From Marinospirillum sp. (lineage in GTDB: Bacteria; Pseudomonadota; Gammaproteobacteria; Pseudomonadales; Halomonadaceae), in contig SKHR01000088.1 of NCBI GenBank assembly GCA_007116865.1, positions 1 to 5,628 on the forward strand: a stretch of 5,628 nucleotides of DNA, in the 5' to 3' direction. Each line of letters opens with the position of its first letter. Within the stretch, counting starts at the first letter, position 1. The notes beneath the pieces are model-generated. The model searched no databases. It had not been told where the DNA came from and worked only from the letters and a program-made list of their open reading frames with translations. Positions 1 through 5,125 of this stretch are shown in pieces. The translations under genes and the position numbers were made by a program.

Positions 1-135
1 CTGGGCGGTAACAGAGGAACGATACAAAAGCTCGTCAGCCACATGGAACATCTGGCCGTCACAAATCGGTTGCAGCGCAATACAGTAGTTATTATCTGTC
101 ACACCATCACCAAGCGCTTTACATATTCTCCTCAT
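1..135 (-). CDS. N-terminal fragment of a probable EAL/HDOD signal-transduction protein (cut by the window edge)
   Basis: The first 45 codons of a minus-strand gene run off the left edge. From about residue 19 the reading is IALQPICDGQ, then VADELLYRSS. This matches the opening of the degenerate EAL domain in the EAL plus HDOD family (COG3434), whose members typically begin with a motif like ARQPIFDR...YELLYRS. Those proteins are usually about 400 residues long and act in cytoplasmic signalling; many have lost the residues needed to cleave cyclic di-GMP. The start chosen is the ATG at 135-133: an in-frame TAG lies just three codons upstream (145-143), and a weak AGG precedes the ATG by five bases. 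A GTG at codon 12 is an alternative start. The gene follows the rpsA terminator, so it probably has its own promoter. The family call rests on about 25 residues and no catalytic motif can be checked, so confidence is moderate. Confidence 0.6.
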   Translation of the reverse strand, partial: MRRICKALGDGVTDNNYCIALQPICDGQMFHVADELLYRSSVTAQ

Positions 136-184
136 CTTAACCTAGAGCCGCGCCAAAAACACCGAAAGACGCCAGCTAAGATAT

Positions 185-212
185 AAAAAAACCGCCACAT
201 TAAGTGGCGGTT
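185..212 (-). terminator. Rho-independent terminator of rpsA
   Basis: A perfect 9-base-pair stem (190-198 with 204-212, GTGGCGGTT type) closes a 5-base loop. Read on the minus strand it is followed by an unbroken run of T (to 185). It begins 24 bases after the rpsA stop codon, the expected place for its terminator. It separates rpsA from the EAL/HDOD-like gene. Confidence 0.9.
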
Positions 213-236
213 CATAAAATCAGAAATCGGACTGAA

Positions 237-1907
237 TCAGTTCTGATTTTCCATCTGCTGCTTGATCAGGTCACCAATGGTGGTTGGACCTTCTTGTTCA
301 GCCTGAGCTTCACGCTGAGCAGCCAGCGCCTGGTCGGCTTCGGCCTTCTCTTTCGCTTTGATCGACAGGCTGATCACGCGGTTCTTGCGATCCACATTGA
401 CGATACGGGCTTCAACTTCATCGCCTTCCTTCAGAACATTGCGCGCATCTTCTACCCGCTCAGCACTGATTTCAGAGGCTTTCAGAATAGCCTGAACTTC
501 GTCATTCAAAGCAACAACGGCTTCTTTAGGCTCAACGCTGACCACCTTACCTTTCACGATCGCACCCTTGTCATTGACGGACAGGAATTCGTTGAAAGGA
601 TCACTTTCCAGCTGCTTGATACCCAAAGAGATGCGCTCACGCTCTGGATCAATCGACAGGATGATGGTTTCCACTTCTTCGCCTTTCTTGAACTTACGCA
701 CGGCTTCTTCGCCGGTTTCGTTCCAAGAAATATCTGACAGATGAACCAGACCATCGATGCCGCCATTCAGGCCAACAAAGATACCGAAATCAGTGATTGA
801 TTTGATCGCACCAGAGATCTTGTCACCTTTGTTGTACTGAGAAGAGAACTCTTCCCAAGGATTCGCACGGCACTGCTTGATGCCCAGAGAAATACGACGA
901 CGCTCTTCATCGATATCCAGAATCATCACATCGATTTCATCACCCAGGCTGACAACCGCTTTAGGATTGACGTTTTTGTTAGTCCAGTCCATTTCGGAGA
1001 CGTGAACCAGACCTTCAACCCCTTCTTCCAGCTCAGCAAAACAGCCGTAGTCAGTCAGGTTGGTGATCCGTGCCTTAATGATCGAATTTTCTGGGTAACG
1101 GGCTTTGATTTGAATCCATGGATCTTCGCCCAACTGCTTGAGGCCCAAAGATACACGGTTGCGCTCACGGTCAAACTTGAGCACTTTAACGTTGATTTCG
1201 TCACCCACGGCAACGATTTCAGAAGGATGCTTGATGCGCTTCCAAGCCATATCAGTGATATGCAGCAGACCGTCGACACCGCCCAGATCCACAAACGCAC
1301 CATAGTCAGTCAGGTTCTTAACGATACCTTTAACTTCCTGACCTTCAGCCAGGTTAGCCAGCAGCTCTTCGCGTTCAGCTGAGTTTTCTGCTTCCAGAAC
1401 CGCACGGCGGGAAACCACCACGTTGTTACGCTTGGCATCCAGCTTGATCACGCGGAAGTCCAGCTCTTTGTTTTCCAGGTGCGTGGTATCACGAACAGGG
1501 CGTACATCCACCAAAGAACCAGGCAAGAAGGCACGAATGCCACTGACATCAACTGTGAAGCCACCTTTGACTTTACCGTTGATGATCCCTTTAACAATTT
1601 CGTTTTTCTCAAATGCCGCTTCCAGTTCAATCCAAGATTCTGCGCGGCGCGCATCACTGCGTGAAACTCGGGTTTCACCAAAGCCATCTTCAATGGTTTT
1701 CAAAGCAACCAGAACTTCGTCACCTTCTTTCAGGTCTGCAGCGCCTTCAAACTCACTCAGAGGAATCACGCCTTCAGACTTCAGACCCGCGTTCACGGTC
1801 ACCCAGTCGCCATCGATATCGACGATGGTGGCTTTAATAATGGAACCCACTTCCATGTTGACTTGTTGCAAGCTTTCTTCAAAGAGATCAGCAAAGGATT
1901 CAGTCAT
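237..1907 (-). CDS. rpsA: 30S ribosomal protein S1
   Basis: The product is 556 residues, against 557 in E. coli, and begins MTESFADLFEESL, nearly identical to E. coli S1. S1 binds single-stranded mRNA leaders on the 30S subunit and is needed to start translation of mRNAs with weak or structured Shine-Dalgarno regions. Six OB-fold S1 domains can be placed at about residues 20-84, 103-169, 189-257, 274-344, 361-431 and 448-517. The first two are the divergent ribosome-binding pair. The others carry the classic pattern LTDYGAFV or ITDFGIFV, then GLVHxS, then RISLGIKQ. The tail (about 520-556) is Gln/Glu/Ala-rich and ends with TTIGDLIKQQM, as in homologues. The gene follows cmk at 212 bases, the conserved cmk-rpsA order. 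The start has no real Shine-Dalgarno sequence, only an AU-rich leader, which fits the autogenous control by S1 known in E. coli. The gene ends with TGA and a strong terminator. Confidence 0.99.
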   Translation of the reverse strand: MTESFADLFEESLQQVNMEVGSIIKATIVDIDGDWVTVNAGLKSEGVIPLSEFEGAADLKEGDEVLVALKTIEDGFGETRVSRSDARRAESWIELEAAFEKNEIVKGIINGKVKGGFTVDVSGIRAFLPGSLVDVRPVRDTTHLENKELDFRVIKLDAKRNNVVVSRRAVLEAENSAEREELLANLAEGQEVKGIVKNLTDYGAFVDLGGVDGLLHITDMAWKRIKHPSEIVAVGDEINVKVLKFDRERNRVSLGLKQLGEDPWIQIKARYPENSIIKARITNLTDYGCFAELEEGVEGLVHVSEMDWTNKNVNPKAVVSLGDEIDVMILDIDEERRRISLGIKQCRANPWEEFSSQYNKGDKISGAIKSITDFGIFVGLNGGIDGLVHLSDISWNETGEEAVRKFKKGEEVETIILSIDPERERISLGIKQLESDPFNEFLSVNDKGAIVKGKVVSVEPKEAVVALNDEVQAILKASEISAERVEDARNVLKEGDEVEARIVNVDRKNRVISLSIKAKEKAEADQALAAQREAQAEQEGPTTIGDLIKQQMENQN

Positions 1908-1949
1908 GAATTTTACTCAATTAATCAATGTGATGCAGCTTAACGCTGC
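1908..1949 (-). promoter_or_regulatory. SD-less rpsA translation initiation region with hairpin
   Basis: On the minus strand a short GC hairpin (GCAGC, loop GTTAA, GCTGC; 1949-1935) is followed by an AT-rich stretch leading straight to the rpsA ATG. There is no purine-rich Shine-Dalgarno within 20 bases, only a lone GAG. In E. coli the rpsA leader likewise lacks a Shine-Dalgarno, combines hairpins with AU-rich single strands, and is the target of S1 autoregulation. That this leader works the same way is inferred from this resemblance. Confidence 0.5.
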
Positions 1950-2119
1950 TCTCCGCGCCACCAGCAAACGCGGGCCTGTACATACCACCGATTCAGGGTG
2001 TTAACGCCGGTTAAGCCTGCACATGCTTTCTGGATACGGCTGCCTGTGCACACTATGACACACCTAAAACGGTCTCCTTACTTCCTATCGGCCAAACATC
2101 GAACGAACCTTTAAGTCAT
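1908..2119 (-). other. cmk-rpsA intergenic region
   Basis: This 212-base gap lies between two co-oriented genes. It shows no hairpin followed by a T run, so read-through from cmk into rpsA is likely. Visible elements are an 8-base palindrome TGTGCACA (2045-2052), a small inverted repeat TTAAC-GCCG-GTTAA (2001-2014), an AAGGAG motif (2079-2074, minus strand) with no gene start at the usual distance, and the rpsA hairpin nearer the start. I found no convincing -35/-10 pair. E. coli rpsA does have its own promoters in cmk and the gap, so one may be present but unrecognisable by eye. Confidence 0.5.
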
Positions 2120-2818
2120 TCAACTGACCAGACCTCGGCGAGACGCCTCAGCAAGAATAAGGTCAACGACTTCTGTGATGCTCATGCACGTGGTATCAAG
2201 CTGCAAAGCGTCTTCTGCGGGCTTTAAGGGCGCAGTCGCTCGCTGCATATCACGCGCATCTCGCTCCATAATGTCATTTTTAAGGTCGGATAGACTAGCA
2301 GTTATCCCCTTTTCTCGCAACTGTTCAAAGCGTCTACGCGCCCGCTCATCGGCACTGGCGGTCAAAAAAATCTTCAAGGGTGCCTGCGGAAAAACCACCG
2401 TACCCATATCCCGACCATCACACACCAAACCCGGCGGCTCACAAAAGGCACGCTGACGCATCAACAAGGCCTCACGCACCTGAGGCAAAGCAGCCACTAA
2501 AGAAGCCAGCTTGCCAACCCGCTCAGTGCGTAATGTCTGGGTCACATCCTCACCTTCCAGCACCACACACACACCGCCCGCCGCCGAGTCAGCCAGGAAC
2601 TGCACATCCAAATGCTGTGCCAACACCCCTAGTGAAGCTTCGTTATCTAGCGCCACCCCATGATGCTCAGCAGCCAGGCCAACTAGACGATACAGCGCAC
2701 CAGAGTCCAGCAGATGCCAACCCAGGGTTTCTGCAACCTTCAGACTGACGGTGCCCTTGCCTGCCCCGCCCGGCCCGTCCAGAGTGATCACCGGACATTC
2801 CTTTTCAGTCACTTGCAT
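2120..2818 (-). CDS. cmk: Cytidylate (CMP/dCMP) kinase
   Basis: Cytidylate kinase uses ATP to convert CMP and dCMP to CDP and dCDP in the cytoplasm, recycling pyrimidine nucleotides. The 232-residue product is close to E. coli Cmk (about 227) and aligns end to end. The P-loop GPGGAGKG is at residues 15-22, LLDSGALYR at 36-44 and LEGEDVT at 87-93. RTERVGKLAS begins at 97, and DGRDMGTVVFPQAPLKIF runs 134-151. The lid and C-terminal core contain ERDARD (185-190), APLKPAEDALQLDTT (196-210) and SITEVV. The reading frame is open 36 codons further upstream, but the ATG at 2818 matches the family and has TGAGGTG eight bases before it. That Shine-Dalgarno overlaps the fadM stop codon, so the two genes are probably translationally coupled. 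cmk precedes rpsA as in many gammaproteobacteria, but aroA, its common upstream neighbour, is replaced by fadM. Confidence 0.97.
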   Translation of the reverse strand: MQVTEKECPVITLDGPGGAGKGTVSLKVAETLGWHLLDSGALYRLVGLAAEHHGVALDNEASLGVLAQHLDVQFLADSAAGGVCVVLEGEDVTQTLRTERVGKLASLVAALPQVREALLMRQRAFCEPPGLVCDGRDMGTVVFPQAPLKIFLTASADERARRRFEQLREKGITASLSDLKNDIMERDARDMQRATAPLKPAEDALQLDTTCMSITEVVDLILAEASRRGLVS

Positions 2819-2828
2819 GACATTCACC

Positions 2829-3248
2829 TCATTGTGAGACAGGACTGGCCTGCCAGCTTTCGAGCAGCTCACGCCACGGACCTTCCAGAGAGATCGCACG
2901 CTTCGCCTCGGCATCAGTAACCACAAAGGTCACATCGGCATCGACCACCACCTCACCGGTTGCCTGATGGGTGATCACCTGCTGCATGACCGCACTTTTA
3001 CCACCGATTCGGCTCAGGCATGTAGAAATTTCCAACACATCATGCACCAGTGCGGCACGGCGATAATTGATATTGATATTAACGACCGCCAACCCCATGC
3101 CCGCTTGGGTAAACCGATCAATATCAGCTTGACGCTCCAAAAAATCCCAGCGGCCTTCTTCCAGAAATTCCAGAAAACGAGCATTGTTAACATGCCCATA
3201 AATATCAAGGTGGTAACCTCGGACTTTGATTTGAACTTGGGTTTGCAT
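2829..3248 (-). CDS. fadM: Long-chain acyl-CoA thioesterase, FadM-type hotdog protein
   Basis: The 139-residue product starts MQTQVQIKVRGYHLD and continues YGHVNNARFLEFLEEGRWD (residues 17-35). This is very close to E. coli FadM (YbaW), apart from two extra residues near the N-terminus. The family folds as a single hotdog domain (4HBT) and hydrolyses acyl-CoA; E. coli FadM releases fatty acids from long-chain intermediates that stall in beta-oxidation. The likely catalytic aspartate is D15 in YHLDIYGHVN, and VVNININYRR (55-64) and GKSAV (83-87) are also conserved. The Shine-Dalgarno is weak (GAGA, six bases from ATG). The gene lies 56 bases after thrH, with no recognisable promoter in the gap, and ends ten bases before cmk, suggesting a thrH-fadM-cmk transcript. 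The genomic position differs from E. coli, where fadM is not near cmk. A YbgC-like Tol-Pal thioesterase is a less likely alternative. Confidence 0.9.
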   Translation of the reverse strand: MQTQVQIKVRGYHLDIYGHVNNARFLEFLEEGRWDFLERQADIDRFTQAGMGLAVVNININYRRAALVHDVLEISTCLSRIGGKSAVMQQVITHQATGEVVVDADVTFVVTDAEAKRAISLEGPWRELLESWQASPVSQ

Positions 3249-3264
3249 AGATGTCTCGAAACGG

Positions 3265-3296
3265 GAGCCTGCCTTGACTGATGGCAGGCTCTTTTT
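3265..3296 (+). terminator. Hairpin with T tract between thrH and fadM (plus-oriented; imperfect in the direction of the genes)
   Basis: A perfect 9-base-pair stem (GAGCCTGCC at 3265-3273 with GGCAGGCTC at 3283-3291) encloses a 9-base loop. On the plus strand it is followed by TTTTT, the layout of an intrinsic terminator. On the minus strand, the direction of all genes here, the hairpin starts 13 bases after the thrH stop but is followed by CCGTTTCG, a poor U tract. It may end an antisense transcript, act as a leaky terminator after thrH, or protect the thrH mRNA end. Confidence 0.5.
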
Positions 3297-3304
3297 GGGA
3301 AGGA

Positions 3305-3922
3305 TTACAGGGTCAAACGCCGCTCACTGGCTGTGATAAAGGCCTGCTTGAGCGCCTCATAGTCATGTACAGCCGGGAACTGAGGAAACTCATCAATCAC
3401 ACGTTGGGGCGCATGGAACAGAATGCCCTGCTCTGCCTGGGTCAGCATGGTCGTATCGTTATAGGAGTCACCGGCAGCAATCACCCGGTAGTTAAGCAAC
3501 TGAAATGCTCGCACACTCTGGCGCTTAGGATCACGTTGACGCAACAGATAGTCGGTCACCCGCCCGCTCTCGTCGACCACCAGCTTATGACACAGCAAGG
3601 TCGGATGCCCCAGCGGCTTCATCAGCGGCATGGCAAATTCATAAAAGGTATCCGACAGGATCACCAACTGAAAACGCGCGCGCAGCCAGTCAACAAACTC
3701 CACCGCACCGGGCAAAGGCTCCAGCTCGGCAATCACGGCCTGGATGTCAGGCAGCTTCAGGCCATTTTCATCCAGAATCCGCAGGCGCTGACGCATCAGC
3801 ACATCATAATCTGGCACATCGCGAGTGGTGGCTTTGAGGGCTTCAATGCCTGTTTTTTCCGCAAAGGCTATCCAGATTTCAGGGATCAACACCCCTTCCA
3901 GGTCCAGGCAAGCAAGTTCCAT
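3305..3922 (-). CDS. thrH: Bifunctional phosphoserine phosphatase / homoserine phosphotransferase ThrH
   Basis: The 205-residue product matches Pseudomonas aeruginosa ThrH in length and nearly throughout in sequence. ThrH is a cytoplasmic HAD-family enzyme that dephosphorylates phosphoserine and can pass the phosphate to homoserine, linking serine and threonine synthesis. HAD motifs are visible: motif I CLDLEG with nucleophile D7 and E9, the Glu variant expected for ThrH; motif II ILSDTF with S90; the motif III lysine K133 in DPKRQS; and motif IV GDSYNDTTML (151-160). The frame extends seven codons upstream to a TTG. The ATG at 3922 is chosen because AAGGA lies five bases before it and because it gives the family length. 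The gene follows cysB by 99 bases and has its own likely promoter with a perfect TATAAT. In P. aeruginosa thrH also lies close to cysB. Confidence 0.96.
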   Translation of the reverse strand: MELACLDLEGVLIPEIWIAFAEKTGIEALKATTRDVPDYDVLMRQRLRILDENGLKLPDIQAVIAELEPLPGAVEFVDWLRARFQLVILSDTFYEFAMPLMKPLGHPTLLCHKLVVDESGRVTDYLLRQRDPKRQSVRAFQLLNYRVIAAGDSYNDTTMLTQAEQGILFHAPQRVIDEFPQFPAVHDYEALKQAFITASERRLTL

Positions 3923-3933
3923 AACGATCCTTT

Positions 3934-3955
3934 TTTCAGTCAAATTTCAGTCAAA
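3934..3955. repeat. 11-base perfect tandem repeat in the thrH leader
   Basis: TTTCAGTCAAA occurs twice head to tail (3934-3944 and 3945-3955). It lies immediately upstream of the thrH Shine-Dalgarno, between the predicted transcription start and the ATG. The copy nearer the gene includes the alternative TTG start. The period of 11 is close to one helical turn. No known operator is recognised; it could equally be a chance slippage duplication. Confidence 0.6.
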
Positions 3956-3983
3956 AGCTGAGTTGTCACTCGATCAGCCAGTC

Positions 3984-4012
3984 ATTATACGGAGGATTTT
4001 CAGCGAAGGCAC
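3984..4012 (-). promoter_or_regulatory. Predicted sigma-70 promoter of thrH
   Basis: On the minus strand a perfect -10 hexamer TATAAT (3989-3984) lies 62 bases upstream of the thrH ATG. A poor -35 (GTGCCT, 4012-4007; three of six consensus matches) sits at 17-base spacing. Transcription would start near 3977. The promoter lies in the short gap after the cysB stop codon, so thrH need not depend on cysB read-through. The weak -35 suggests low basal strength or help from an activator. Confidence 0.55.
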
Positions 4013-4021
4013 CCAGCTTGG

Positions 4022-4993
4022 CTAACGTGACGGCAAACGCAAACCCTCAAACATCTGCTCTATCTCTTGTCGGCTGTCGGCCTTCAGTGCCTTATCAACC
4101 GTATCTCGATCCAGATGAGCCGCCAGCTTTTCAATAAACTCATACAGGTAGCCGCGCATAAAGCTGCCTTTACGTATGCCCAAACGAGTAATGCTAGGCT
4201 CAAACAAATGACTGGCATCCAACGTCTGAAGGTCTTTTTCCTCCGCATCTGCGGCCATGTGGGCCACGATACCTATCCCCACCCCAAGACGCACATAGGT
4301 TTTAATCACATCCGAGTCTGCGGCAGTGAACACGATTTTCGGCACCAGCCCCGCTTCCGCAAAGGCACGATCCACCTTCGCTCGCCCAGTAAAACCATGA
4401 ACATAGGTCACCAGTGGATAGTCCGCCAAAGCCTCTAGGGTCAGCGCCTCCACACGGGTTAACGGGTGATCCTGTGGAACCAGTACACAACGGTTCCATT
4501 GATAACAGGGCAAGGTGACCAGATCGTTATAAGTGGCAATGGATTCGGTCGCAATCGCCAGGTCTGCTTCACCATCCGCCACCATTTGTGCAATCTGTGG
4601 TGGTGTGCCCTGACGCAAACTCAGGGTCACATCCGGATATTTTTCCATAAACTCATGAATGATGGCCGGCAGGATATAACGCGCCTGAGTGTGGGTGGTT
4701 GCCAGCACCAGGCTGCCTTTGCGTTCACTGCTGTACTCCTGCGCCACCTTGCGAATATTGTCAGCGGTTCGCAGCATTTCACCAGCCAGGCGTAAAATTT
4801 CATGGCCTGCCGGTGTGATTCGAGTCAGGTGTTTGCCGCTGCGTGCGAACACCTCAACGCCCAGCTCGTCTTCCAGCATGCGAATCTGCTTACTGATGCC
4901 CGGCTGAGAGGTAAAAAGGGTTTGTGCCGTTGCCGAGACATTCAGGTCGTGATGGGCGACTTCCCAGATATATTTGAGCTGCTGTAGTTTCAT
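4022..4993 (-). CDS. cysB: LysR-type transcriptional regulator CysB
   Basis: The 323-residue product begins MKLQQLKYIWEVAHHDLNVS, as in Pseudomonas and E. coli CysB (324 residues), and aligns to the end. CysB is a cytoplasmic tetrameric LysR activator of sulfate uptake and cysteine biosynthesis; N-acetylserine is the inducer, and sulfide or thiosulfate antagonise it. The winged helix-turn-helix lies at about 1-60, with recognition segment TSQPGISKQIRMLEDELG (28-45). The effector domain begins near 93. The ligand loop ATTHTQARY keeps T100, T102 and Q103, which contact the bound anion in the Klebsiella CysB structure. LPCYQWNR, YVHGFTGR and DVIKTYVRLGVGIGIVAHM are further CysB signatures. The frame extends 30 codons upstream, but the ATG at 4993 fits the family and has AGGA seven bases before it. 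The gene is flanked by a strong upstream terminator and by thrH downstream. The paralogue Cbl is less likely. Confidence 0.96.
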   Translation of the reverse strand: MKLQQLKYIWEVAHHDLNVSATAQTLFTSQPGISKQIRMLEDELGVEVFARSGKHLTRITPAGHEILRLAGEMLRTADNIRKVAQEYSSERKGSLVLATTHTQARYILPAIIHEFMEKYPDVTLSLRQGTPPQIAQMVADGEADLAIATESIATYNDLVTLPCYQWNRCVLVPQDHPLTRVEALTLEALADYPLVTYVHGFTGRAKVDRAFAEAGLVPKIVFTAADSDVIKTYVRLGVGIGIVAHMAADAEEKDLQTLDASHLFEPSITRLGIRKGSFMRGYLYEFIEKLAAHLDRDTVDKALKADSRQEIEQMFEGLRLPSR

Positions 4994-5042
4994 GGCCAGT
5001 CCTACAAAAAAGGCATAAAAAGAAAAAAGTAAATTACCATAA

Positions 5043-5071
5043 AAAATATATAGGAACCGAACTGACTGCAA
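5043..5071 (-). promoter_or_regulatory. Candidate cysB promoter
   Basis: On the minus strand TTGCAG (5071-5066) precedes an AT-rich TATATATTTTTT block (5052-5041). With 17-base spacing the -10 reads TATTTT (5048-5043). The leader down to the cysB ATG is unusually T-rich, with several runs of five or six T. CysB represses its own gene in enterics, so a CysB site may lie here, but the family's operator is too degenerate to assign by eye. Confidence 0.3.
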
Positions 5072-5081
5072 TGCCCAAGCC

Positions 5082-5111
5082 AAAAAAAACCTCCCAAAAA
5101 GGGAGGTTTTT
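5082..5111. terminator. Bidirectional rho-independent terminator
   Basis: The stem CCTCCC/GGGAGG (5090-5095 with 5101-5106) extends into flanking A/T pairs (5086-5089 with 5107-5110) around a 5-base A loop. Read on the minus strand it is followed by eight T (5089-5082); on the plus strand by five T (5107-5111). It starts 15 bases after the stop codon of the Gln/Ser-rich gene, so its main role is to end that transcript ahead of the cysB promoter. Confidence 0.9.
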
Positions 5112-5125
5112 CAGCAATCCGAGAC

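Noticed and set aside
136..185. Promoter for the EAL/HDOD-like gene (TATATC near 185-180; a TTGGCGCG motif faintly like sigma-54)
   Set aside because: The TATATC would need a -35 inside the rpsA terminator stem and none fits. The sigma-54-like motif lacks the required GC element at the correct spacing.
204..737. 177-codon plus-strand frame opposite the rpsA C-terminal region
   Set aside because: It starts inside the rpsA terminator stem, is fully antisense to the S1 domains, and has no recognisable motif.
1935..1980. Possible rpsA promoter with TTGCTG and GTTAAG at 17-base spacing (minus strand)
   Set aside because: Only three matches in each hexamer, and the -10 would lie in the hairpin close to the start codon. 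That is not enough to call.
1423..2004. 193-codon open frame on the plus strand opposite the rpsA N-terminus
   Set aside because: It is antisense to a certain gene and rich in Ser/Thr/Arg without family resemblance. Long antisense frames are common opposite highly biased ribosomal genes.
2045..2052. TGTGCACA palindrome as an operator
   Set aside because: An 8-base palindrome is frequent by chance and has no flanking symmetry here.
2819..2926. 36-codon N-terminal extension of Cmk overlapping fadM
   Set aside because: It lies in another frame of the fadM 3' end. The ATG at 2818 has a good Shine-Dalgarno and gives the normal family length.
3923..3943. TTG start adding seven residues to ThrH
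   Set aside because: It falls inside the tandem repeat and has no Shine-Dalgarno. The ATG at 3922 has AAGGA at the right distance and matches the 205-residue family length.
3281..3961. 226-codon plus-strand frame covering all of thrH
   Set aside because: It overlaps the whole thrH gene antisense, begins inside the intergenic hairpin, and has a composition (many His and Gln) typical of a shadow frame. ThrH itself is unmistakable.
4994..5083. 30-codon N-terminal extension of CysB, hydrophobic and resembling a membrane segment
   Set aside because: LysR regulators begin at MKLQQL. The extension covers the T-rich promoter region, and the hydrophobic residues are simply T-rich codons.
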